This document shows positions 7,503 to 14,165 of a stretch of DNA of 64,000 nt, piece after piece. A program made the position numbers and the translations under genes. Every line of letters starts with the position of its first letter. Positions within the stretch are counted from its first letter, which is position 1. The notes under the pieces are model-generated. The model was not told the DNA's origin. It saw nothing but the letters and a program-made list of their open reading frames with translations, and searched no databases. This stretch comes from Oscillospiraceae bacterium (GTDB lineage: Bacteria > Bacillota > Clostridia > Oscillospirales > Ruminococcaceae), in contig JAJQHD010000038.1 in assembly GCA_021199855.1 (NCBI GenBank), positions 1-64,000 on the forward strand, given 5' to 3'.

Positions 7503-8699
7503 ATGAATCTTAGCTACAAAAATACAATTTACTGTTCATACGTTGGATATATAACCCAGGCGGTGGTAAATCTTTTTGCACCGCTTCTTTTTGTGACCTT
7601 CAGCAGTGAATTCGGAATTTCTGTAAGTCAGATAACACTTATTACAACGCTTAACTTTCTCACACAGCTTATAGTCGATTTACTGAGCACCAAGATTATC
7701 GACAGGCTCGGCTACAGAGTCTGTATCGTCGCCGCGCACATATTCTCAGCTACTGGACTTGTTTTGCTTGCAGTCTTGCCGACAATTCTTCCAAGTGCCT
7801 ATGTAGGACTTCTTATATCGGTTATAATCTATGCCGTCGGTGGGGGACTCATAGAAGTTCTGATAAGCCCGATTGTCGAGGCTTGCCCGACCGATGATAA
7901 GGCGTCGGCGATGAGCCTTCTCCACTCGTTCTACTGCTGGGGAGCGGTGCTGGTTATACTCGTTTCAACTGCGTTTTTCACAATTTTCGGAATCGAAAAT
8001 TGGCGGATAATGAGCTGTATATGGGCGATACTTCCTGCTGTAAATGCTATCTTATTCACTCAGGTGCCGATTGAAACTCTTACCGAAGACGGAAGCTCGA
8101 TGAAAATCCGGAATTTGATCTCGTCAAAGATATTCATACTATTCATAATTATGATACTTTGTGCTGGGGCAAGCGAGCTTGCGATGAGCCAGTGGTCTTC
8201 AGCATTCGCCGAAAGCGGTCTCGGTGTTTCAAAGGCAATGGGCGATTTGGCTGGACCTTGCCTCTTCGCAGTTCTCATGGGAATCGCTAGAGTAGTAAAC
8301 TCAAAGATTTCACATAAGGTTGACATACTTCCTGTCATGATAGGAAGCGCGACTCTCTGCGTGATTTCTTATCTTCTGACGGTGCTTTCTCAGATTCCAC
8401 TGCTGTCACTTTTAGGATGTGCGCTTTGCGGACTGTCCGTCGGAGTGATGTGGCCTGGAGTTTACAGTTTGGCTTCCGCTGAATTTCCGAAGGGCGGAAC
8501 CGCACTCTTTGCGCTTCTGGCGTTTGCCGGTGATGTCGGGTGCACTAGTGGTCCCACACTCGTCGGTTTTGTATCGGGACTCAACGGCGACAGCCTTAAA
8601 TCAGGGCTTTCCGCCGCAATGGTTTTCCCGATAGTGCTGATAATTTGCTGTCTTGCACTCATGAAGCTTCGGGAGAAGCCCGAAAATTCTAACAGTTGA
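7503..8699 (+). CDS. MFS-family transporter
   Basis: The 398-residue integral membrane protein has about 12 hydrophobic segments in two halves. An MFS-like motif after helix 2 reads DLLSTKIIDRLGYR, and GCALCGLSVGVMWPGVYSLA in the second half suits the FucP-like or general sugar branch. The substrate cannot be read from sequence. No sugar-binding gene is adjacent; it lies between the iron regulator and a convergent hydrolase. The ribosome binding site is weak. Its last 11 bases overlap the end of the minus-strand hydrolase gene. Confidence 0.87.
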   Translation: MNLSYKNTIYCSYVGYITQAVVNLFAPLLFVTFSSEFGISVSQITLITTLNFLTQLIVDLLSTKIIDRLGYRVCIVAAHIFSATGLVLLAVLPTILPSAYVGLLISVIIYAVGGGLIEVLISPIVEACPTDDKASAMSLLHSFYCWGAVLVILVSTAFFTIFGIENWRIMSCIWAILPAVNAILFTQVPIETLTEDGSSMKIRNLISSKIFILFIIMILCAGASELAMSQWSSAFAESGLGVSKAMGDLAGPCLFAVLMGIARVVNSKISHKVDILPVMIGSATLCVISYLLTVLSQIPLLSLLGCALCGLSVGVMWPGVYSLASAEFPKGGTALFALLAFAGDVGCTSGPTLVGFVSGLNGDSLKSGLSAAMVFPIVLIICCLALMKLREKPENSNS

Positions 8700-9681
8700 C
8701 AGCGATTTCTTCCGACAGGAAATTCATGCCTTCTTCCATGAGATACTGCATAGCTTCACCGCTAGGCATGTGCCCTGAGTTTGGAATCACTTTGAACCTG
8801 ATATTTTCATTCGGACATTCGCTGAGATAATTTTTTATCGTATTAGTGGATGTAACAAGGTCTGAGCTTCCCTGCACAATGAGGTAGGGGAGCTTTATTT
8901 TTGCAAGTGTTTCCCTCATATCAACGTCCATAAGCTGGCGGATTATAATCGGCTTGCGATGAGTGCCGTTATCGAAAACAGCTTTGAAATCTTTGAAATG
9001 ATAATCCGGACTTGTCAACATTCCCACAACAAACTTCCCGACAGGAGTTTTTCCGCCATTCGGGTTGTGATAGCCGTCGGTGCACTTCTTGATGAGATTT
9101 CCCATGTCCGCAATGTCTGCGTCGGTTCTGGGCACTTCACTTTTCTTGACTCTCTCGTAAGCTTCAAGTTCACTTTTGCTCATAGCTGATACATTTTTCC
9201 CAAGTGCAGAGAAAATCTCGTCATTAAAGAAAAGCTCTTTTGTTATCTGACCGTAGACCATCACTTTGTCCAGGAGCTCAGGAACCTCTACAGCACATCT
9301 TGCCGCCAGAACCGAGCCCCATGAAACTCCGAAAAGGCAAATCTTGTTATCAGGGTAGTCTTTATATAGAGCCTTTATCAGATCTAACGCCATATTGACA
9401 TAGCTTTCAATACAGATGGAGTCGTCGAGCTCAGTGTCATTGATTCCGCAACCGAGCTGGTCCCAATAGACCATCGTGCATTTTTCTTCGAGGGTAGGGA
9501 ACATGCCACTGCAACCTTCTCCAAACGGAATCGGGTTGCCGGGACCGCCGTGCAGGTATATAACAAGCGGGTTGTCAGACTTTCTTCCTTCAATCAGAAC
9601 CTTCTGCTCATAGCCGCCGAGCATGTAAGTTTTGTGCTCAACCGTTTCACAGCTTTCTATAAACTTTTTTCTACTGCTCAT
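8689..9681 (-). CDS. Alpha/beta hydrolase, proline iminopeptidase-like
   Basis: The 330-residue cytosolic enzyme has the alpha/beta-hydrolase layout: oxyanion-hole HGGPGNP near residue 44, nucleophile elbow GVSWGS (GxSxG) near 118, an acid loop VQGSSDLVTS near 270 and the catalytic His in NSGHMPSGE near 304. The HGGPG motif is typical of the proline iminopeptidase (S33) group, which removes N-terminal proline, but esterase relatives share it. There is no signal peptide. The gene is convergent with the MFS gene and monocistronic. Confidence 0.85.
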   Translation of the reverse strand: MSSRKKFIESCETVEHKTYMLGGYEQKVLIEGRKSDNPLVIYLHGGPGNPIPFGEGCSGMFPTLEEKCTMVYWDQLGCGINDTELDDSICIESYVNMALDLIKALYKDYPDNKICLFGVSWGSVLAARCAVEVPELLDKVMVYGQITKELFFNDEIFSALGKNVSAMSKSELEAYERVKKSEVPRTDADIADMGNLIKKCTDGYHNPNGGKTPVGKFVVGMLTSPDYHFKDFKAVFDNGTHRKPIIIRQLMDVDMRETLAKIKLPYLIVQGSSDLVTSTNTIKNYLSECPNENIRFKVIPNSGHMPSGEAMQYLMEEGMNFLSEEIAVNC

Positions 9682-9809
9682 TTAAGAGTAACTCCCTTCA
9701 TATTCCGACAATATTTGCACTGTCGTCATCAAATTTAACATAGATTCACCTCAAAGTCAAGTCTCACAGTGTGCTATATGCCGATTCAAAAGAAAATAAT
9801 AATCTCCTC

Positions 9810-9838
9810 TTGCAATGTCAAAAAGCCTGTGATATAAT
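9810..9838 (+). promoter_or_regulatory. Sigma-A promoter of the GH130 gene
   Basis: TTGCAA (9810-9815) and TATAAT (9833-9838) are exactly 17 bases apart, 63 bases before the start codon. No obvious operator is seen. Confidence 0.8.
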
Positions 9839-9901
9839 AATTTTGCAGAAGCCCGAACGGGGTATAAATTCTGAAATCAGACCGAAAGGACAGACTAAAA
9901 A

Positions 9902-10927
9902 ATGGACAAGGTAAAGATTATAAACGGCGAAAATCTTCCCAATATCCCTTGGCAGGATAAGCCGGAAAACTACAATCTCCCTGTATGGAGATACACTGAA
10001 AACCCAATCATCGGCAGAAACCCGATTGAAGGAATTGCAAGAATATTCAACAGCTCCGTAGTTACCTACGGCGGACGTTTTGTCGGCATATTCAGAGCTG
10101 AATCAACAAACGGTGTCCCGTTCCTCTATCTCGGCTATAGCGACGATGCTATTCACTGGGAATTCGAGAAGGACAGAATCAACTTCGTAGACGAGGAAGG
10201 CAAGCCCTTCATGCCCGCCTACATGTACGACCCGAGACTTCTCAAGATTGAGGACACCTTTTACATGATTTGGTGCCAGGATGGCTACGGCGCAACCCTC
10301 GGTATCGCCAAGACCACCGACTTCAAGAAGTTCGTAAGAATCGAAAATCCTTTCCTTCCGTTCAACAGAAACGGCGTTCTCTTCCCGAGAAAGATTAATG
10401 GCAAGTATATGCTTCTTTCCCGCCCGAGCGATTCCGGTCATACTCCCTTCGGCGATATTTTCCTCTCCGAGAGCTATGACATGGAATACTGGGGACATCA
10501 CCGCCATGTAATGGGCATCTCCTACAACAACTGGTGGGAAGGAACCAAGATTGGCGCAGGCGCTGTTCCGATTGAGACCTATGAAGGCTGGCTCCTCATC
10601 TACCACGGTGTTGCCAATACCTGCAACGGCTTCGTATATTCAATCGGCGGAGCAATCCTCGACATCAACGAGCCTTCTAAGGTCCTTCACCGTTGCTCTA
10701 CTTATCTTCTCACTCCTGAGGAGTGGTACGAGGAAAGAGGCTTCGTTCCGAATGTTGCATTCCCGTGCGCTACACTTCAGGATGCTGAGACCGGTAAGAT
10801 GGCTATCTATTACGGCTGTGCTGACAGCTATGTAGGACTTGCTTTCACTCAGGTTGACGAACTCGTAAAGTACATCATCGACCACGACAACGCTGGTCCT
10901 AGCGAGCTTGAAATCGGCAGAAGATAA
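9902..10927 (+). CDS. GH130 beta-1,4-mannoside (mannooligosaccharide) phosphorylase
   Basis: GH130 enzymes split beta-1,4-mannosides with inorganic phosphate, giving alpha-mannose 1-phosphate. The 341-residue cytosolic product has the family's five-bladed propeller signatures: ENPIIGRNPIEGIARIFNSS near residue 34, YMYDPRLL near 107 with the putative general-acid Asp, and the LSRPSDSGHTPFGDI and WWEGTKIGAGAVPI segments. From memory it resembles the Ruminococcus mannooligosaccharide phosphorylases more than the mannosylglucose form, but this is not proven. The codon pattern is that of a well-expressed gene. It has a strong promoter and terminator and stands alone. It would complete intracellular mannan use, with oligosaccharides brought in by transporters outside this window. 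Confidence 0.93.
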   Translation: MDKVKIINGENLPNIPWQDKPENYNLPVWRYTENPIIGRNPIEGIARIFNSSVVTYGGRFVGIFRAESTNGVPFLYLGYSDDAIHWEFEKDRINFVDEEGKPFMPAYMYDPRLLKIEDTFYMIWCQDGYGATLGIAKTTDFKKFVRIENPFLPFNRNGVLFPRKINGKYMLLSRPSDSGHTPFGDIFLSESYDMEYWGHHRHVMGISYNNWWEGTKIGAGAVPIETYEGWLLIYHGVANTCNGFVYSIGGAILDINEPSKVLHRCSTYLLTPEEWYEERGFVPNVAFPCATLQDAETGKMAIYYGCADSYVGLAFTQVDELVKYIIDHDNAGPSELEIGRR

Positions 10928-10945
10928 TTTTCATAAGTTGCAAAA

Positions 10946-10976
10946 AAACGTCGTCTTCACTTTGAGGACGACGTTT
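10946..10976 (+). terminator. Intrinsic terminator after GH130
   Basis: AACGTCGTC (10946-10954) and GACGACGTT (10966-10974) form a perfect 9-bp stem followed by T-rich sequence. Confidence 0.85.
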
Positions 10977-11205
10977 TCGTAAAATATCCTTCATCATGAC
11001 ATATATCTGAGGAAACAGGGAAATACTATTTCCGGCAATTCCGTTCTATTTTGAATGTCGATTTTTTGTCGAAAACTATCTTTACAAACATGACCGTGTA
11101 TGGTATAATATGAACCAGTTAGAATAGTGTTTTGTATGTTTTTTGGACGTGGGAGGATCTTTTAAAACTGAGTAAGCACGATGTATTGTCATAAGAAGTA
11201 ATCTT
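10977..11205 (+). other. Non-coding upstream region with strong promoter and GTCG boxes
   Basis: No convincing gene lies here. It holds a near-consensus promoter at 11081-11109 and two GTCG boxes: TGTCGAT (11056-11062) and TGTCGAA (11067-11073), 11 bp apart and just upstream of the -35. A GTGGGAGGA site at about 11148-11156 has no start codon behind it and resembles the GTGGGAGGG site of the next beta-helix gene, so this may be the remains of an older gene start. Confidence 0.4.
11081..11109 (+). promoter_or_regulatory. Near-consensus sigma-A promoter
   Basis: TTTACA (11081-11086) and TATAAT (11104-11109) are 17 bases apart. The only plausible coding target is the short ORF at 11206. Confidence 0.8.
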
Positions 11206-11361
11206 ATGGAGGTAGTTAGTTTGCTGAGCGCGTGGAGCTGGCACTTGAGGATGATGAAGAGGAAGAGCGATTGCGTATTCAGCCTTGTTGGAGATACAGA
11301 AGGAATCGGTGTTGCAGTTTTCTATTATGACAGGACTTTTTTATCATTCGGGAATGGATAA
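11206..11361 (+). CDS. Short ORF of unknown function
   Basis: Starting at ATG 11206 the frame encodes 51 residues; a TTG at 11221, eight bases after GGAGG (11208-11212), would give 46 residues in the same frame. The product starts MEVVSLLSAWSWHL, then has a basic patch (RMMKRK), and ends in an aromatic and glycine-rich segment (VAVFYYDRTFLSFGNG). There is no signal peptide. I do not recognise it. The promoter and GGAGG support translation, but the small size and lack of a known family keep confidence low. It could be a leader peptide, a regulatory peptide or a decayed gene. Confidence 0.35.
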   Translation: MEVVSLLSAWSWHLRMMKRKSDCVFSLVGDTEGIGVAVFYYDRTFLSFGNG

Positions 11362-11388
11362 ATAAAATCGAATTTTGTCGGGAAAATC

Positions 11389-11417
11389 TTGACATCATTT
11401 CTTTTTCATGATAAAAT
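11389..11417 (+). promoter_or_regulatory. Sigma-A promoter of the first beta-helix gene
   Basis: TTGACA (11389-11394) and TAAAAT (11412-11417) are 17 bases apart. TTTTGTCGGGAAAA lies six bases upstream of the -35, similar in sequence and position to the GTCG box of the promoter at 11081. Confidence 0.78.
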
Positions 11418-11481
11418 CTATTAAAATACATCAAGAGTAGCTGTGGCTTCGTTATCTGATTTTGTACTGTGGGAGGGTTTT

Positions 11482-13125
11482 ATGTTCAAAAGATTTACGT
11501 GCGTTATAACGGTTCTTGTCTTGATATTCTGCCTTTCGCTAAGCAATTTTGCGGGAGTTGTTGCTGTTGCGGATGATGAGACATATCTCGAAATAACATC
11601 GAAAAGCAACGTTCTCACTTCCGGAACTTATAAATTAACCTCTGATGTAACCCTAAACAATCCTTTACAAGTTAATTCTGGGGTTGAAGTGACTATTGAT
11701 TTGTGTGGATATTCGCTCAAATGTTCCGGAAATCAAGTAATACTTGTTAATGGTGGTACTCTGAATTTGATGGATTCCAGTGAATCGGGTACAGGAACTG
11801 TCAAGAATACGTCTACGTCTACTTCTGCGTCAAAATCGGGGATCAAGATCTCGAATGGTGGAACATTAAATATGAGCGGCGGAACTGTCAGTGGTACCTA
11901 CGGCATATACTCTGTTAGCAATAATTGTAGCATAAATATCACTGGAGGTTCAGTTATAGCTACTGGTCAGGTTGGTATCTACTATATTCCAACTGGTTCG
12001 GATGAAGGCTCGATTACTATCAGTGGTACTGATACGGTTGTAATAACTACATTGGGTGATGATGCCAAAGATTATGGAATTTATTGTACTAATAAAATTA
12101 CGCTTACGATCTCTAATCCGAATACATATGTAAGTGCAAGTTTGGCATCCAAAGCGGTGTATGCACCGTCATCTTCCAGAGTGACTATTACTGCCGGTCA
12201 CTACAGTAGTGCAATTAATTCATCATATATTCCCGAAGGCTACAGTTATACAGAGACCGAAGAGGGCTTTGTCGTCACATCTGACATCTCTCCTGAGTTT
12301 TATGGCAAAGCGCTGACGCTTGATGGGGAGATTGGGGTTACATATTACTTCACCATGGATGGTGTGATGAATATCAGCGATTATAAGCTTTATGCTACAA
12401 TTGATGGCGAAACAGCTGAAACTGTTACTGCGGAGACGAAAACTCTTTCTGATGGGGTGACCTATTACCGCTATACAGTGTATGTCAAACCGACTCAGAT
12501 AAGCTCAGGCATTGTGGCTTATCTCTCGGACGGCTCGAACAAAGTCGATGCAGGAACATACTCTGTTTATGAATACTGTGAGTATGCGATAAACGCTTCA
12601 GGCGTTGAATGGGAAGAGGTAGAGGATCTTTGCGAAGCAGTCCTGAACTATGGCTACTATGCGCAGGTCTGGTACAATAATTCGGAAAGCACTCTGCAGT
12701 CGAGCATCAGGAGCTTGGACAGCGCCTGGACGGATCCGACATCCTCATTCAATCTTTCCAGCCTGAGTGGCTATGCAACCACTTCTGACGGTATCAAAAA
12801 GACTCTTGCTCTGGATGGCGGAGTCTATATACGGATATATGTAACTGACACCTCTGCTACTTACTCTGTTGATGGAGAAACGCTTGAAGTAGAAGCTGAC
12901 GGGAACGGTTCCTATGTCGAATTCAAGGTTTACGCAAAAGAGATGTATAAGACGTTTACTGTCCTCAAGGGTGATGAGGTGTACACGTCCTACAGCATAT
13001 ATACCTACATTTATAATGTCTGCAACAGTGAAATATCCGGAGACATAACCGAAAGTCTTCAGAATCTTTGCAAGGCTATTTATGATTACGGTGAAGAAGC
13101 TAAAGCCTACAACAACTGGATATAA
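11482..13125 (+). CDS. Secreted beta-helix surface protein with tandem C-terminal domains
   Basis: The start at 11482 follows GGGAGGG. The 547-residue product has a signal peptide (about 1-30). Residues 40-270 are a right-handed beta-helix built of short turns such as VNGGTLNLMDSS, ISNGGTLNMSGGTVSGTYGI and NITGGSVIATGQVGI. Two copies of an unnamed domain of about 130 residues follow. Each opens with a Leu-Asp-Gly strand (LTLDGEIGVTYYF and LALDGGVYIRIYV) and closes with a YSVYEYCEY or YSIYTYIYN helix and an L-C-AxLxYGxxA motif. I know this motif from clostridial surface proteins, but no function. No sorting signal, anchor or catalytic motif is seen. A short ORF follows after 15 bases. A polysaccharide-binding or adhesive role is inference. 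Confidence 0.83.
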   Translation: MFKRFTCVITVLVLIFCLSLSNFAGVVAVADDETYLEITSKSNVLTSGTYKLTSDVTLNNPLQVNSGVEVTIDLCGYSLKCSGNQVILVNGGTLNLMDSSESGTGTVKNTSTSTSASKSGIKISNGGTLNMSGGTVSGTYGIYSVSNNCSINITGGSVIATGQVGIYYIPTGSDEGSITISGTDTVVITTLGDDAKDYGIYCTNKITLTISNPNTYVSASLASKAVYAPSSSRVTITAGHYSSAINSSYIPEGYSYTETEEGFVVTSDISPEFYGKALTLDGEIGVTYYFTMDGVMNISDYKLYATIDGETAETVTAETKTLSDGVTYYRYTVYVKPTQISSGIVAYLSDGSNKVDAGTYSVYEYCEYAINASGVEWEEVEDLCEAVLNYGYYAQVWYNNSESTLQSSIRSLDSAWTDPTSSFNLSSLSGYATTSDGIKKTLALDGGVYIRIYVTDTSATYSVDGETLEVEADGNGSYVEFKVYAKEMYKTFTVLKGDEVYTSYSIYTYIYNVCNSEISGDITESLQNLCKAIYDYGEEAKAYNNWI

Positions 13126-13140
13126 TCCGGGAGGACTACT

Positions 13141-13305
13141 ATGAGAGAAACAAACTACGAAGAATTCAGAATGGACATTATCCTGTTCGACAGAGAAGCC
13201 TGGACTGATGTTGTAACGAGTACCAAAGGTGATACACCGGTTGTTACCAGCAAGATAGAAGCGGCTATTGCTCAGGCAGAAGCTGAATACGAAGCTTATC
13301 AATAA
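13141..13305 (+). CDS. Short companion ORF of the first beta-helix gene
   Basis: This 54-codon ORF begins five bases after GGGAGGA, an ideal site, and 15 bases after the beta-helix stop, so the two are co-transcribed. The product has a strand-like start (MDIILFDREAWTDVVTST) and an Ala/Glu-rich helical tail (IEAAIAQAEAEYEAYQ). There is no signal peptide and no Cys. The core pattern acid-hydrophobic-hydrophobic-x-Phe-x4-Ala-aromatic, then a strand ending in Ser, recurs in the ORF at 17789, which also follows a beta-helix gene. I recognise no family. It may be a peptide precursor, secretion helper or regulator; nothing in the sequence decides. Confidence 0.68.
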   Translation: MRETNYEEFRMDIILFDREAWTDVVTSTKGDTPVVTSKIEAAIAQAEAEYEAYQ

Positions 13306-13324
13306 TTATTCCTGAAAGGTTGAG

Positions 13325-13891
13325 ATGATGAAAAAGATATTACTGTTTATACTGATGACCGCTATGGTTTCAATGACCGGATGTGCAAGCAAGGTGAATG
13401 ATACTGCCGACGGATACGGAACAGAGTCCACGACTGCTGAAACAACGGCGGCAAGTGAGGAGACCGAGGAAGTCACTTCTTCGGCGACGACTGTTTCAGA
13501 AGTGACCACCGTTTCCGAGGAAACCACCACGACTCCGGCAGTTACAACTGCTCCCGAAACTTCCGCAACCACCGCTTCTACAACAATGGCTGCAACTACC
13601 ACGACTAAAACCACTACCAAGTCCACAACCACCAAGTCTACCACAGTCACCACAACCACTGTCACGACAGAGGAAGACGTTGTTGTCCTTGACGACGATG
13701 ACGAAGTGGTTCTTGACGAAGGCGAAGATGACAGCGCCGCTGTTACTACAACCAATTCGCCGGTAATAATCCCTGTAACGACCACAACCACCGACGCTAA
13801 TGCCACTACAACCACGACCACGACTGCTTCCGAGTCGACATCAGCGGCAACCACGACAAAGATAGTCCTGCCGATTGACCCTGCCGGATAA
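13325..13891 (+). CDS. Thr-rich low-complexity lipoprotein
   Basis: The 188-residue product has a lipoprotein signal peptide with lipobox MTGC (Cys at about residue 19). Nearly all the rest is Thr, Ser, Ala, Glu and Val repeats, broken by an acidic block (VVVLDDDDEVVLDEGEDD) near residue 120. There is no recognisable globular domain. It resembles the linkers of the GH30 lipoproteins without a catalytic part, so it may be a surface spacer or a heavily glycosylated mucin-like protein. AAAGG precedes the start. It lies 19 bases after the short ORF and is probably the third gene of that operon. The long Val-rich minus-strand frame over it is only the complement of ACN codons. Confidence 0.8.
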   Translation: MMKKILLFILMTAMVSMTGCASKVNDTADGYGTESTTAETTAASEETEEVTSSATTVSEVTTVSEETTTTPAVTTAPETSATTASTTMAATTTTKTTTKSTTTKSTTVTTTTVTTEEDVVVLDDDDEVVLDEGEDDSAAVTTTNSPVIIPVTTTTTDANATTTTTTTASESTSAATTTKIVLPIDPAG

Positions 13892-13930
13892 AAAAATTTC
13901 GGCTTCCCCCACATTTTTTTGAAAAACCTC

Positions 13931-13960
13931 TTGACAACCCCCACGATGAAGTATTATAAT
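13931..13960 (+). promoter_or_regulatory. Promoter of the large beta-helix gene
   Basis: TTGACA (13931-13936) and TATAAT (13955-13960) are 18 bases apart. Transcription should start near 13967, leaving a leader of about 200 nt. Confidence 0.78.
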
Positions 13961-13966
13961 GTATAT

Positions 13967-14165
13967 ATGTGGTGGAAGGGCTAATTAAAAGCTTAACCAC
14001 AGTAATCATTGCGGGGGGTACTGGTCTCCCGACACGAAATTTTTTCGCGCCGTCCGAGCCCGAAGTGCCCATACCAAACCTCCGACACTATTTAAACAAG
14101 TGCATCGGGGGATTTTTGCATCTATATTTTCCTCCTTTGTGCTAAAAACTAAGGAGGAATTTTTT
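13967..14165 (+). promoter_or_regulatory. Long structured 5' leader with SD-sequestering hairpin
   Basis: About 200 untranslated bases precede the start at 14166. The end is a perfect 9-bp hairpin: TTCCTCCTT (14129-14137), a 13-base loop, and AAGGAGGAA (14151-14159), directly followed by six T. The right arm is the ribosome binding site, so the hairpin can hide it, and the T run makes it a possible terminator too. Upstream, GTGGT/ACCAC (13969-14000) and a G-rich block with CTCCCG (14013-14038) could form further stems. I do not recognise a known riboswitch class. Regulation by a ligand, protein, temperature or upstream pairing is possible. Confidence 0.5.

Noticed and set aside
8689-8699. Convergent 11-bp gene overlap (MFS and hydrolase) as a regulatory feature
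   Set aside because: Short end-to-end overlaps are common in compact genomes; nothing else supports regulation.
10103-10606. 167-residue minus-strand frame over GH130
   Set aside because: Shadow of a strongly biased, well-expressed gene.
13306-13944. Long Val-rich minus-strand frame (212 residues)
   Set aside because: It is the complement of ACN Thr codons in the Thr-rich lipoprotein gene, with no binding site and biased composition.
13967-14165. Known riboswitch class in the leader
   Set aside because: I could not match TPP, SAM, cobalamin, glycine, c-di-GMP, purine or T-box core motifs; kept only as an unassigned structured leader.
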